DNA of 62,990 nt from Bacillus rhizoplanae (GTDB lineage Bacteria > Bacillota > Bacilli > Bacillales > Bacillaceae_G), in contig NZ_CAKJTI010000020.1 of NCBI RefSeq assembly GCF_917563915.1, positions 1 through 62,990 of the forward strand, written 5' to 3'. Position numbers and translations under genes: made by a program. The notes beneath the pieces are model-generated. The model ran no database searches and was not told where the DNA came from. It saw nothing but the letters and a program-made list of their open reading frames with translations. Below, in pieces: positions 33,569-42,926 of the stretch. The number at the start of each line of letters is the position of its first letter. Within the stretch, counting starts at the first letter, position 1.

Positions 33569-33838
33569 TTATTCTTGCTCGTCCATAATTTTTTCAAACG
33601 CAGCAGATACTTTTTCAAATTCCTCGTCACTTTCAATATATGAGAATTCACTATCTTCTTCTACTTTTAAAAAGAAGATATCAATGTCTTCCTCTGTTTC
33701 CGTTTGAATGTCTTCTACAAAGCCAACAGCAATGTATTCTGCTCCTTCGACATTCATCGTTCCGAGCACTTCAACTTCCTGCTCCTCATTACTCTCATCG
33801 CTAAGGGTAAAAATTTCGCCTACTTCAATTTCCGACAT
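33569..33838 (-). CDS. DUF1292 family acidic protein
   Basis: An 89-residue, strongly acidic protein: MSEIEVGEIFTLSDESNEEQ, VLGTMNVEGAEYIAVGFVED, FFLKVEEDSEFSYIESDEEFEKVSAAFEKI. This is the DUF1292 (YrzB-like) pattern, function unknown. The second ATG (33838) is chosen because GGAGGAG lies seven bases before it, whereas the first ATG overlaps the ribosome site. It is a full-length gene beside remnants. Confidence 0.85.
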   Translation of the reverse strand: MSEIEVGEIFTLSDESNEEQEVEVLGTMNVEGAEYIAVGFVEDIQTETEEDIDIFFLKVEEDSEFSYIESDEEFEKVSAAFEKIMDEQE

Positions 33839-34012
33839 ATTCATTCTCCTCCAGTTATACTCTAAAAAATAGAACGTTCAAATCGCATACTTTCTAGTAT
33901 ATCTTTCCATAAAAAATCAAATTAATGCGCAAAGAACAACAATTTTTTGCTGCTTCAGCATAAGAATCCTACTAAAAGGATATCATCTGTGAATATGAAT
34001 GAATACATTTGG

Positions 34013-34045
34013 GGTTCTCGTCACATGCCCATCAGGCTATGACAA
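34013..34045 (+). mobile_element. IS231-like end fragment
   Basis: GGGGTTCTCGTCACATGCCC followed by ATCAGGCTATGAC resembles the inverted ends at 33385-33412 and 33489-33515. It is isolated, with no internal IS sequence. Confidence 0.4.
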
Positions 34046-34104
34046 ATCATTATCTCCAAAACGAAAAAACGCTATTCTTTCTATAAACAGGATAGCGTTC
34101 TTTG

Positions 34105-35785
34105 TATGAAAACTCCCGCCACTTATCTCCTCCGGATCTTGAAGTGGGGGTTTCTCGTGTATCACCTTCAAGAGATGCTTAACACGAGTGGAGTTGACAC
34201 AGCTGCCTGATGGCACAACCCCTCTATTCCATCGGCAAACGCCTTTGGAACTGCTTTTTTTAAGATGTTATAGGAACCGTTCACATCTGCGTTCAGTAGT
34301 TTATTCTCTTTCGTACGATACAAGCCACGTTTGATACGTTTCCCACTGAATACAGGAATGTCTTCCTCACCGTAAGTGGGGATCACATCATTGTCTAGAA
34401 AGGATGCCTTGCTTGTATACGATTCTTCCACGACTTGTGCAATAATACCTTTTCGTTTTGCTTTATAGATGATCATTTTAATGAGGAGATTGTGTGGGAT
34501 ATGGCAGAACGATTGATTCTGTCGTTTTCCCATCTCACTGTTTTGTTTCCATGATGTATTTTTCCCAATCACAATCATAGAGATCTCATGTTGAACTGCG
34601 AAATGAACAATGTGGTAACTGATTTTGTGAAAGAAATCTTTTATCTTGAGAAACCGTTTTTCATGAAGCCTCTCTAAGCGATTTGATGTATGTGGTCCTT
34701 CTTTTGGTTCTTTTCCATGACGAAGAATCCCCAGTAAATGAGCCTTTTGTTTGTTGTAGTATTGATTGATACTTTTGATGACACTGCCCTTTACTAACAC
34801 AGGAGTAGCCCCTGTATTCGTTGTGATAGTTGCAATGTTATTAATCCCTAAATCAATACTCATATAGCGATTGTTGTCTACATACTCAGGTGATGGTTCG
34901 GACTGTTCTGTTACAATTTCCACCTTGAATTTCCCGTAAGCAGGACACACACGTACCTCTTTGAGATTACCAATCTGTCCGAACAATTTACCAATATTTA
35001 ATTTTATGCTTGTTTTTGGAAAACGAATGTATTTATCTTGGAGTTTACATACTTGATTTGTGAATGCAATTTCTCTCATAGGTGATCTAATATACTTTGG
35101 AATGCGAGGTCTGCCCGTAAAAGTGGAGGGATGTTTCTGATATGCTTTCATGGAAGCGAAGAATGATTTCCAGTTTTGATATAACTTCTTCATGACCGCT
35201 TGATTCGTTTGCGCTGGCAAGTTCATATAATCTTGTTGTTTCATTGTTTTAAACAAACAATCTAGAAAGTTATAGGATAGAAATGATTTCTCTTTTGTAG
35301 GTAATGTGAACAGATTACATTTCATTTCTTTGTGTTCTTTAACAGGTTTTTCTTTCTGTTTTTGCACACGTTTTTGATACGCACGAAGTTGATTTTCATT
35401 CATGATTTCAATATATGCTTGTAATGTATGAAGAACTTCTTGTTGAAGTGGCTGTAATGGTTTCTCAGTACGTAAGGCCGTATATACTTGGCGAATATAG
35501 AAGTTTGTTGTATTGTAAAGGTTTTTGGCGTTTTGACACATTTCTAGGAAGTAAGAGTATAGCTTATGACCTTTCTTGATCCAAATTTGATAGGTTGCAT
35601 ATTCTCTTTCTTTCGTCATCATTTTCACCTCCTTCTTTCCTTTATGATACTACAAAACACCAAAAAAAGAACATATATTCGCCATACTACAAAAATATTT
35701 TTACAAATGCTCTGGCAATTCATCTCCACCTTAAACTGGGCTATGCCCTGCACGTTTTGAAGGTGGAGTTTTCTTGCCAATTTTT
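34105..35785 (-). mobile_element. tnpB-only IS605/IS1341-type insertion sequence
   Basis: Contains tnpB without a tnpA. Left end (near 35710-35785): hairpin CTCCACCTT...AAGGTGGAG with an inner GGGCTATGCCC, then GTTTTCTTGCC. Right end (34105-34165): two hairpins, CTCGTGTTAAG...ACACGAG and CCCCCACTT...AAGTGGCGGGAG, followed by TTTTCAT. Both ends finish with a GGAGTTTTC stretch pointing outward. Such right ends in tnpB elements make the reRNA/omega-RNA, with the guide taken from flanking DNA (here about 34087-34108). Confidence 0.7.
34168..35619 (-). CDS. tnpB: RNA-guided endonuclease TnpB, displaced catalytic glutamate
   Basis: About 483 residues. RuvC-I aspartate in RYMSIDLGINNIATIT; last aspartate in LLNADVNGSYNILKK. 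The place where most TnpB have the RuvC-II glutamate (IVIEDL) reads MIVIGKNTSWKQ; a glutamate pair occurs later in QVVEESYTSKASFLD, and the usual CPxCG zinc finger is missing. This may be an active lineage with a shifted glutamate, or an inactive one. The start is one of two adjacent ATGs (35619 or 35622), 5-8 bases after AAGGAGG; a GTG at 35628 overlaps the ribosome site. Confidence 0.85.
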   Translation of the reverse strand: MTKEREYATYQIWIKKGHKLYSYFLEMCQNAKNLYNTTNFYIRQVYTALRTEKPLQPLQQEVLHTLQAYIEIMNENQLRAYQKRVQKQKEKPVKEHKEMKCNLFTLPTKEKSFLSYNFLDCLFKTMKQQDYMNLPAQTNQAVMKKLYQNWKSFFASMKAYQKHPSTFTGRPRIPKYIRSPMREIAFTNQVCKLQDKYIRFPKTSIKLNIGKLFGQIGNLKEVRVCPAYGKFKVEIVTEQSEPSPEYVDNNRYMSIDLGINNIATITTNTGATPVLVKGSVIKSINQYYNKQKAHLLGILRHGKEPKEGPHTSNRLERLHEKRFLKIKDFFHKISYHIVHFAVQHEISMIVIGKNTSWKQNSEMGKRQNQSFCHIPHNLLIKMIIYKAKRKGIIAQVVEESYTSKASFLDNDVIPTYGEEDIPVFSGKRIKRGLYRTKENKLLNADVNGSYNILKKAVPKAFADGIEGLCHQAAVSTPLVLSIS

Positions 35786-35884
35786 CGATAAATTTATGTT
35801 ATATTGGTGGCGATAGGATTACCGTATCATAAAAAAGTCTTATACGTTAAAAAATAATATCTAAACTTCTCATCCTCAATGTTT

Positions 35885-35983
35885 TTATAAACAGAAAAAA
35901 GGGTAGATGGTGAACGATTGTACTGTTATAGCTAGCATAAAGCCAGCTGGACACGGCCTTTGATCATCCATATATACGTTCAT
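35885..35983 (-). pseudogene. 5' fragment of a cyclic-phosphate-processing receiver-type gene
   Basis: GGAGGG then ATG opens a 32-codon frame MNVYMDDQRPCPAGFMLAIT that soon changes to unrelated sequence and stops. The first ~19 residues match what I recall of small receiver-like proteins starting MNVYxDDxRPCPxGF. The gene starts 12 bases after comC and is broken ~100 bp before the end of the tnpB element, so insertion or a linked deletion may have truncated it. Confidence 0.6.
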
Positions 35984-35995
35984 CTAATCCCTCCT

Positions 35996-36712
35996 CTACA
36001 TACACATACTATATGCACATACTGTTCCAAGCGCAATAAATGGTGCAAAAGGAAGCGGTTCTTTATAAGTCATGCGCCGAACGATAACAGAAATAGTAAG
36101 AAAGCAAAGACCAAATAATGAAGAGAAACAAAGTGACAGTAGTATTGCTTTTGTTCCAACTACAAATCCAAGTAAAATGAACAATTTGACATCTCCACCG
36201 CCAATACCTGCTGGATGAATTACTTGAATCATATATAAAAACACAAACATAACCGCTGCTCCCAGTAACCCATCCCACCATGGGGAAAGCGGTATAAAAA
36301 AACGTTCTATTACAAATAGCCCTGCAAAAAAGAATAAAATACGATTTGGAATTATCATATAGAGAAGATCTGTGATGGTAACAATGAAAAGAAGTGATAA
36401 TAGAGTCCAAACAATAATAAGCTGCTCACTAGGACCGATAAAAAGTGCTGTAAGGAGAAACGATATACCTGCAATCCCCTCAAATAGCGGATGAAAAAAT
36501 GAGATTTTTATATCACAATGTGTGCACCGTCCTTTTTGTATACAAAATGATAAAATAGGAATCAACTCTTTTACTTGTAATACATAATGACAATGCGAAC
36601 AGTGTGAGCGCGGTTTTATAATGGAATAACCGAGTGGAATGCGATAGGCAACAACTTGATAAAAAGAGCCTAGTATCAAGCCAGCGAAAAAAGCATATAC
36701 ATAAAATAGCAT
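35996..36712 (-). CDS. comC: prepilin peptidase (ComC type, A24)
   Basis: Membrane aspartyl protease that cleaves and methylates type IV-like prepilins for competence pili. The 238 residues show a cytoplasmic loop with two CxxC pairs (CSHCHYVL and CTHCDIKI), then multiple TM segments, the first catalytic Asp in VTITDLLYMIIPN and the GxGD motif in GGGDVKLFILLG. The start at 36712 is eight bases after AAGGAG. No other com genes are adjacent. Confidence 0.9.
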   Translation of the reverse strand: MLFYVYAFFAGLILGSFYQVVAYRIPLGYSIIKPRSHCSHCHYVLQVKELIPILSFCIQKGRCTHCDIKISFFHPLFEGIAGISFLLTALFIGPSEQLIIVWTLLSLLFIVTITDLLYMIIPNRILFFFAGLFVIERFFIPLSPWWDGLLGAAVMFVFLYMIQVIHPAGIGGGDVKLFILLGFVVGTKAILLSLCFSSLFGLCFLTISVIVRRMTYKEPLPFAPFIALGTVCAYSMCM

Positions 36713-36786
36713 TTCGCCATCTCCTTTCGCACCTAATATAGCAAAAAAGTTTAACATGTTGTATTTTCAAAAATTTATCTTTATCT

Positions 36787-36823
36787 ATAAAAAAACAGAC
36801 CTTTACTAGGCCTGTTTTTTTAT
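36787..36823 (-). terminator. terminator of lutABC
   Basis: ACAGGCC-TAGTAAA-GGTCTGT followed by seven T on the minus strand, immediately after the lutC stop. Confidence 0.85.
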
Positions 36824-37534
36824 TTATACAACAAAATAAAATGCTTTTAATGGTCCATGTACACCAACGACAAGGTTCATTTCAATGTCAGCAGAGTTAC
36901 TTGGTCCTGTAATAAAGTTAATACAAGAAGCTGGGGCTTCTCCATTTTCTACACGTGTATTTAAATCATGCACTGCTTGTGTAATACGCGGTACTAATGT
37001 TTCACGTGGAATAATAGCTACGTAAATAGTTGGTAAGAAGTGTAGTGAACGTCCTCTTCCTTTATGACTTTGCACTACAATTGTACCAGATTCCGCTAAC
37101 GTATAATCACTAAACGAAATTCCGATATTTGCTTTTTCCGCTAGCTTCATGTTTTCATCTTTCTTCTCGGGATCCCAAGTATTCACTTCTACGTTTTCAC
37201 CCGGAAGTTCCGCTCCAAACAGCTCTTGTAATCCATACTCTTCAAAACGATCATCTTGAGATAACATAATTGGCCCGCCGCCATTTTCTGTGATAACTTT
37301 CTTGATTGCTGCACTTAATTCATCTCTATTCGTTTCAATGACAGTCGTATGAATGTTGTTACATTGTTTCTTAAATACTTCTAATAGTTCTTCTTGTGAG
37401 TAATCATTTAGCGTTTCTAAATTCACATTATTTTTCCATAAAGGGCGCTGTACCCCTTCTGTTTTGCGTTCCCGTCCAAGCTGTTTTGCGACATTCTCTA
37501 AAAATGAATCACGGTTTTGAATCGTTCCTGCCAT
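36824..37534 (-). CDS. lutC: lactate utilisation protein LutC
   Basis: A 236-residue LUD-domain protein of the LutABC L-lactate dehydrogenase complex. Features: [71 protein letters not shown] and [20 protein letters not shown]. The ATG overlaps the lutB stop (TAATG), so they are coupled. Last gene of the operon. Confidence 0.95.
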   Translation of the reverse strand: MAGTIQNRDSFLENVAKQLGRERKTEGVQRPLWKNNVNLETLNDYSQEELLEVFKKQCNNIHTTVIETNRDELSAAIKKVITENGGGPIMLSQDDRFEEYGLQELFGAELPGENVEVNTWDPEKKDENMKLAEKANIGISFSDYTLAESGTIVVQSHKGRGRSLHFLPTIYVAIIPRETLVPRITQAVHDLNTRVENGEAPASCINFITGPSNSADIEMNLVVGVHGPLKAFYFVV

Positions 37535-38955
37535 TAGTTATTCCCGCCTTTCTTATGCTCTTTATACCAATCACGGAATCTTTCTTTGCTTGGAGCTGGG
37601 AATTCACGAATCTCCGTCCAATTTTTAAGCGGTCCCACACCTTTAGAAACGCGGTTTCCGGATGTGAATGGGCTCATTGCAGCCGGCGCCATTTTAGATC
37701 CCATTTTGTATAAAGCAGCAGAAGAAGCGCCCATACTAAACATCTTCATCGCAAGCTTTTCTGCAAGCGGTGCACGTCCTTCTTTTTCCACAATTACTTG
37801 ACGATGTTTTAATAACAAGTCATGTAATGGAATTTTTACTGGACAAGCTTCTGTACATGCTCCGCATAAACTAGATGCATATGGAAGTTCTTTATAATCA
37901 TCATAGCCACCTAAAAGCGGTGTTAATACCGCACCAATTGGACCTGAATAAATAGATCCGTAAGAGTGACCGCCAACATGACGATACACAGGACATACAT
38001 TCACACATGCCGCACAGCGAATACATTGCAATACTTGACGGAACTCAGAACCTAAAATTTCAGAACGGCCATTATCTACAACAACTAAATGGAACTCTTC
38101 TGGTCCATCTACTTCGTCTTCTTGAATTGGCCCTGCTACTGTTACATAACTTGTTAGCTTTTGACCAACAGCACTGCGGCAAAGTAAACCAACAAGAACA
38201 TCAAGTTCTTCCATTGTTGGAACCATACGTTCCATACCCATTACTGCAATTTGCGTTTTCGGGATGGACATAACAAGGTCTGCATTACCTTCATTTGTTA
38301 CTAAACAAAGAGAGCCTGTGTTAGCAACTGCAAAGTTACATCCTGTTACGCCAATTTCTGCATCCATAAATTTTTCACGAAGAATTTTACGAACGAATTT
38401 CGTCATTTCATACGGATCATCAGAGTTTTCATATCCTAATTTTTCTTTAAACACACCTTGAATTTGCGTTCTATTTTTATGAAGCGCTGGTGCAACAATG
38501 TGAGATGGTGGATCATTGTCTACTTGTAAAATGTATTCCCCTAAGTCACTCTCAACGACTTCACAGCCGATTTCTTGAAGTACATGGTTCATACCGATTT
38601 CTTCTGTTACCATTGATTTTGATTTAACTACTTTTTTCGCTTGTTTCTTTTCAGCTACTTGTTTAATATACTCAGCTGCTTCTTCCTTCGTTTTCGCAAA
38701 GAAAACATGACCGCCTCGTTTTGATACATTTTCACTCAGCTGCATTAAATAATAATCTAAATTTTCTAGCGTATGCTGACGAATTTGTTCACCAAGGTCA
38801 CGCCACTCTTCCCAGTTTCCTAGCTCATCAGCTGCCTCTAAACGTTTTGTGTATAGACGCGTTTGTGCAGACGATACTGCTCCGCGCATAAATGAATCTT
38901 GAAGATTTTCGCCAACACGATCATTAAATTTTTTATCACTAGTTTTCATAGACAT
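37534..38955 (-). CDS. lutB: iron-sulphur protein LutB
   Basis: A 473-residue subunit of LutABC, joining a LUD domain (residues about 70-300) to a ferredoxin-like domain with two [4Fe-4S] motifs, [12 protein letters not shown] and [10 protein letters not shown], and a C-terminal LutB tail. Electrons from lactate pass through it to the respiratory chain. GGGGGAAG precedes the ATG. Eighteen bases separate it from lutA. Confidence 0.96.
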   Translation of the reverse strand: MSMKTSDKKFNDRVGENLQDSFMRGAVSSAQTRLYTKRLEAADELGNWEEWRDLGEQIRQHTLENLDYYLMQLSENVSKRGGHVFFAKTKEEAAEYIKQVAEKKQAKKVVKSKSMVTEEIGMNHVLQEIGCEVVESDLGEYILQVDNDPPSHIVAPALHKNRTQIQGVFKEKLGYENSDDPYEMTKFVRKILREKFMDAEIGVTGCNFAVANTGSLCLVTNEGNADLVMSIPKTQIAVMGMERMVPTMEELDVLVGLLCRSAVGQKLTSYVTVAGPIQEDEVDGPEEFHLVVVDNGRSEILGSEFRQVLQCIRCAACVNVCPVYRHVGGHSYGSIYSGPIGAVLTPLLGGYDDYKELPYASSLCGACTEACPVKIPLHDLLLKHRQVIVEKEGRAPLAEKLAMKMFSMGASSAALYKMGSKMAPAAMSPFTSGNRVSKGVGPLKNWTEIREFPAPSKERFRDWYKEHKKGGNN

Positions 38956-38973
38956 AGCTTACTTCCCCCTCCA

Positions 38974-39690
38974 TCAGCGGCTATTCAATACTTCAGCAAT
39001 ATGCATCACTTTTACATTTTTTCCTAAACGCTCGATACGCCCGCCAATGTTTAACAAACACCCACAGTCTGCTCCAATTAAATAATCTGCTCCAGTTTCC
39101 ATGACACTGTCGACTTTTTCATCTACCATTTGCTCAGAAATTGGAGTCATTTTTACTGAGAACGTTCCCCCAAAACCGCAACAATTTTGTACATTTGGTA
39201 GTTCTTTCACTTCTAGACCTTTCACATTTGATAGTAAAATGCCTGGAGCCTCTTTTACTCCTAGTAAACGTGTCATATGACAAGATTTATGAACCGTTGC
39301 TACGCCATCCAAACGAGCACCAACGTCAGTAACTTTTAACACATCAACAATAAATTGTGTCAGTTCGTATGTCTTTTCAGCTACTTTTTTCGCACGTGGT
39401 CCCCATTCTGGATCATCTTTAAATACGTGTGGATACTCGTGAAACATTGTCGCACAAGAACCGGAAGGTGTAACGATATACTCAGCGTTTTCAAATGTGC
39501 TAATCATATGCTTCATTGCTTCTTTTGCTGCTTCTACGTGGCCGCTATTGTAAGCTGGTTGTCCACAACAAACTTGCGCTTCTGGAAATTCAATTTCACA
39601 ACCTAATCGCTCTAAAATTTCAACCGTTGCTTTGCCGACATTTGTTTCAAACATATCGACTAAGCACGTAACAAATAATGTAACTTTCAT
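38974..39690 (-). CDS. lutA: (Fe-S)-binding protein LutA
   Basis: A 238-residue protein with two CCG-type cysteine domains: [14 protein letters not shown] and [15 protein letters not shown], each ending a half-repeat that includes [10 protein letters not shown] and [11 protein letters not shown]. This is the heterodisulphide-reductase-like catalytic subunit. The ATG at 39690 ([12 protein letters not shown]) follows GAGGGGG. An operator for LutR lies about 45 bases upstream. Confidence 0.95.
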   Translation of the reverse strand: MKVTLFVTCLVDMFETNVGKATVEILERLGCEIEFPEAQVCCGQPAYNSGHVEAAKEAMKHMISTFENAEYIVTPSGSCATMFHEYPHVFKDDPEWGPRAKKVAEKTYELTQFIVDVLKVTDVGARLDGVATVHKSCHMTRLLGVKEAPGILLSNVKGLEVKELPNVQNCCGFGGTFSVKMTPISEQMVDEKVDSVMETGADYLIGADCGCLLNIGGRIERLGKNVKVMHIAEVLNSR

Positions 39691-39732
39691 ATTATAGTTC
39701 CCCCTCATTTCAACTCAGCCAACATTCATATG

Positions 39733-39745
39733 GTCATCAGATGAC
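39733..39745. promoter_or_regulatory. LutR operator
   Basis: Perfect palindrome GTCATC-A-GATGAC, containing TCATC-N-GATGA, the LutR target I recall from B. subtilis. It lies upstream of lutA. Confidence 0.75.
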
Positions 39746-39865
39746 TTAGTAAAAAAGAAAGAAGCGAAACATAAACTGCTCATGTTCATTCTTTCTTCTA
39801 TTTAGAAAACGCTTACTTATTCTTTCTCTATTTTATCAAAAAAATAAAATTTTGAAAGTACAATA

Positions 39866-40594
39866 TTACGAATTTGTTTTCTCGATGCCTGTGACCATAG
39901 ATTCTACATTCGTTAGATGATCTTGCATCGCTTGCTGCGCTGCTTCAATATCATTCTCTAACACTGCTTCATAAATTTTTCGATGCTCTTCTAGAAGTCG
40001 TTCTGCTGTTGTTTGTTCACCATATAAAATAATCCGTCTTGTTTCACCGATTGCTTCAGCAATCATTTCAGAAACATGGTTCATCAATTCTAACAAAATG
40101 TTGTTATGTGAAGCTTCTGCAATTGCCATATGGAAACGAAAATCTGCTTGTTCACCGCCATCTTCATCTCCTATACTCTTTTGCATCTCATCTAACCAAT
40201 GCTGCATATTGTGTAAATTTTCTTCTGTACGTTTTACTGTTGCCGCACGAACTGCTCCTACTTCAAGCACTTTCCGCACTTCCAATAAATTCACAATATC
40301 CTCTTGTTTCATTAATAGCGTTGTACTTAATGACGTAGTTAATGAAGATGCATCAAAATTCCTCACATACGTACCTTCCCCTTGTTTCATCTCAATTAAG
40401 CCCATTGCTCGCAAAGCGCTTAACGCTTCGCGCACAGCAGATCTGCCAACTTGAAACTGCTCTGCCAATTGATGAACAGGAAGAAGTTTGTCACCAGGCT
40501 TTAATGTACCATTTTTAATCATTGCTAAAATGGCTTCCGATACTTCTTCGTAAATTTTTTTCGGCTTAATAGATTTATACTCCAGTTGTATCAC
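39866..40594 (-). CDS. lutR: GntR/FadR-type lactate regulator LutR
   Basis: A 242-residue repressor. HTH at residues about 40-75 (LPVHQLAEQFQVGRSAVREALSALRAMGLIEMKQGEGTYV fragments), then an FCD ligand domain with DFRFHMAIAEASHN and MQDHLTNVESM, which bind a metal and lactate in this family. It stands just upstream of lutABC in the same direction. The start is uncertain: GTG at 40594 lacks a good ribosome site, and a CTG four codons later is better spaced from GGGG. Confidence 0.92.
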   Translation of the reverse strand: MIQLEYKSIKPKKIYEEVSEAILAMIKNGTLKPGDKLLPVHQLAEQFQVGRSAVREALSALRAMGLIEMKQGEGTYVRNFDASSLTTSLSTTLLMKQEDIVNLLEVRKVLEVGAVRAATVKRTEENLHNMQHWLDEMQKSIGDEDGGEQADFRFHMAIAEASHNNILLELMNHVSEMIAEAIGETRRIILYGEQTTAERLLEEHRKIYEAVLENDIEAAQQAMQDHLTNVESMVTGIEKTNS

Positions 40595-40625
40595 CCCAGT
40601 ATCATCCAGACAACAATGACAACAA

Positions 40626-40782
40626 TTTATCCCGCGCTAACGGGCAGTAGGACTCTCACCTCAAGATTCTGAGAAGTCAAAGAAGATAGGCGAGAGATAA
40701 CTGCTGGCATGCGCCAGATTCGTTCAACTAACCATCGGCAGGAAGATAAATCGTCTCCCCACTGCTGCAAGTTTCACTTTAT
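40626..40782 (-). repeat. full-length bcr1-like element (157 bp)
   Basis: TTTAT at both ends; CCCGCGCTAACGGGCAGTAG, CACCTCAAGATTCTGAGAAG, GTTCAACTAACCATCGGCAG and TGCAAGTTTCAC blocks. The third hairpin arm has diverged (CTGCTGCAAG instead of CTGATGGAAG). Its GTGAAAC end faces the 3' end of the kinase gene 80 bp away. Confidence 0.8.
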
Positions 40783-40861
40783 ATAGAAAATAGCATCCAT
40801 ATCTATTTTAGAACTAAATACACAGAAGTACAAACATTTTGTTCATAAAATGGACAAAAAA

Positions 40862-42253
40862 TTATTCCGAAGAGATAATTGGTAAATAAATCGAAATTTT
40901 CGTTCCTCTGCCTTCTTCACTTTCAATATGCCACGTTCCGCCGTGAATGTGCACAATTTGCTTTACAATCGCAAGTCCTAGTCCCGTTCCACCATTATGG
41001 CGGCTTCTTGCTTTATCGACTCGGTAAAAACGTTCACCCAGTTTTTCAAGATGTTCCGGACCAATGCCAATCCCGGTATCTATGATTTGCAATTTACATT
41101 GCCCTGCCTGTTGTTCTAATTGCACATAAATAGCACCTTTTTTACCTGTATAGCGAATAGCATTATCTAATACATTATGAAGCACTTGTTGCATCCTATC
41201 TTCATCAATATTGACAATAATATCTGGATCGAGAGTTGTATGCAGTACAATTTGTTTTTCAATCACTTGTAATTCATACGTCTCTAGTACATCTTCAATT
41301 AACTGCGCAAATACAATAGGCTGCTTTTTAAGAGGAAAACGCTCTCCTTCAAGCTGTGCTAAATCCAGCAAGTCATGAACAAGCCGTTGCATCCGTCCTG
41401 CTTCTTTATGAACAAGCTGGGTGAATTTTAATTGTTGCTCTCCTTTTGCTACTCCATCAATAATCGCTTCACTATATCCTTTAATATAACTAAGCGGAGT
41501 TCGAAGCTCATGTGACACATTTGCTAAAAATTCTTTCCGCTGTACATCCTCTTCTTCTAGTGAGCTTGCCATCTTATTGAACGCTTTGCCAAGCCTTCCA
41601 ATTTCATCTTCTGATGAAATCGTAATCCGCTGCGAAAAATCTCCTTTTGCCATATGATGCGCAACTCGTTCCATTTGTGAAAGCGGCTTTGTAATTGCAA
41701 TGACAATCTTTCGTCCAATCCATATAGTTAACACAATCATTACAAGGGCAAGAGGAGCTAAAATAAGTCCCATTTCATAAATTAAATCTTTAATGCTCTT
41801 TAAAGGAATATAAGAATATACAACACCGACTAACTTTTTATTGTCTAACACAGGAATAACGACACCCATTATGTTACGATGAAAATGTTCTTCATACCCA
41901 ATCTTTGTAATCGTATTTCCTTCTAATAGTGCTTGCCGATCATCCTCACTAATAATTGAATTGTAATGCACATCAAATGGAAGGCATGCACTTAAATCGC
42001 GCGGATTGCTAACAAACAGTACGTCTGCACTCGCAATTTTATCGAATGTTTTTACCTTTTCTTCAAATACATCTACGGGTTCATCTGCTCTATATTGCGC
42101 CACAAGACGATTTCCCTCTGCTTTTAATGTCTCTTCAATATTTTGGACATATAATTTCTCATACGAATATAGTGAGACAAAATATAAAAAAGAAACTGTT
42201 ACACATACAGCACATGCAACTGTAAGCCATAACTTTTGTACCATCGTAAACAT
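40862..42253 (-). CDS. HAMP sensor histidine kinase
   Basis: A 463-residue kinase. TM1 near the N-terminus (VACAVCVTVSFLYFVSLYSY), ~135 extracellular residues, TM2 (LILAPLALVMIVLTIWIG), HAMP (ITKPLSQMERVAHHMAKGDF), phosphoacceptor VSHELRTPLSYIKGYSEAI, and ATPase with NVLDNAIRYTGKKG, DTGIGIG and GGTGLGLAIVK. The ATG follows the regulator stop by one base. Third gene of lipoprotein-RR-HK. Signal unknown. Confidence 0.9.
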   Translation of the reverse strand: MFTMVQKLWLTVACAVCVTVSFLYFVSLYSYEKLYVQNIEETLKAEGNRLVAQYRADEPVDVFEEKVKTFDKIASADVLFVSNPRDLSACLPFDVHYNSIISEDDRQALLEGNTITKIGYEEHFHRNIMGVVIPVLDNKKLVGVVYSYIPLKSIKDLIYEMGLILAPLALVMIVLTIWIGRKIVIAITKPLSQMERVAHHMAKGDFSQRITISSEDEIGRLGKAFNKMASSLEEEDVQRKEFLANVSHELRTPLSYIKGYSEAIIDGVAKGEQQLKFTQLVHKEAGRMQRLVHDLLDLAQLEGERFPLKKQPIVFAQLIEDVLETYELQVIEKQIVLHTTLDPDIIVNIDEDRMQQVLHNVLDNAIRYTGKKGAIYVQLEQQAGQCKLQIIDTGIGIGPEHLEKLGERFYRVDKARSRHNGGTGLGLAIVKQIVHIHGGTWHIESEEGRGTKISIYLPIISSE

Positions 42254-42254
42254 C

Positions 42255-42926
42255 TTACACCTCAAATTTATAGCCTACGCCCCAAACAGTTTGAATACAA
42301 TTCCCCTGTTCTTTAAGCTTTAAGCGCATTGTTTTTACATGTGTATCCACTGTTCGAGTGCTGCCAGCATAATCATAGCCCCAAACTTTTTCAAGCAATT
42401 GCTCACGGCTAAATACTTGGCCATTATGTTGACAGAGAAAATAAAGTAAATCAAATTCTTTAACAGTTAATGAAATACTCTCATTTTCTATTTCAACGCG
42501 GCGACTTTTTTCATTAATTACAATCGGTCCAAATTCTATCTCTTCTTGTTCTTCATATTTCGTATATCTCCTTAACACCGCTTCCATACGTGCAATTAAT
42601 TCCCCAGGGCTAAATGGTTTAACAATATAATCATCCGCCCCTGTACGCAGTCCATTTACACGATTCCACTCTTCCCCTTTAGCTGTCAAAAAGATAATCG
42701 GAATATCCGATGTTTTTCGAATTTCTTTACATACCGCAATCCCATCCATTTCTGGCATCATGATATCTAAAATAACAAAATCAAAGTCTTCTATTTCCAG
42801 TATGTGCAGTGCCTGCTTTCCATTCTGGGCTTCTTTCCACTCATAACCAAAGTTGTCTAAATACATACCAACAAGTTGCCTCATATCACTTTCATCATCA
42901 ACAAGTAATACTTTATACTTACTCAT
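42255..42926 (-). CDS. OmpR family response regulator
   Basis: A 223-residue regulator. The receiver domain has DD at residues 11-12, the phosphorylated Asp in DFVILDIMMPEMDG and Lys in DYIVKPFSPGELIAR; the winged helix has SLTVKEFDLLYFLCQHNGQVFSREQLL and GSTRTVDTHVKTMRLKL. AGGGGAG precedes the ATG, which overlaps the lipoprotein stop by four bases (ATGA). It would act on genes elsewhere; its partner kinase follows. Confidence 0.93.
   Translation of the reverse strand: MSKYKVLLVDDESDMRQLVGMYLDNFGYEWKEAQNGKQALHILEIEDFDFVILDIMMPEMDGIAVCKEIRKTSDIPIIFLTAKGEEWNRVNGLRTGADDYIVKPFSPGELIARMEAVLRRYTKYEEQEEIEFGPIVINEKSRRVEIENESISLTVKEFDLLYFLCQHNGQVFSREQLLEKVWGYDYAGSTRTVDTHVKTMRLKLKEQGNCIQTVWGVGYKFEV

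Noticed and set aside
34168-35628. TnpB as cargo of a larger mobile island or defence island
   Set aside because: Flanking genes (DUF1292, comC, lut) are ordinary chromosomal genes; no integrase, defence genes or composition shift was seen.
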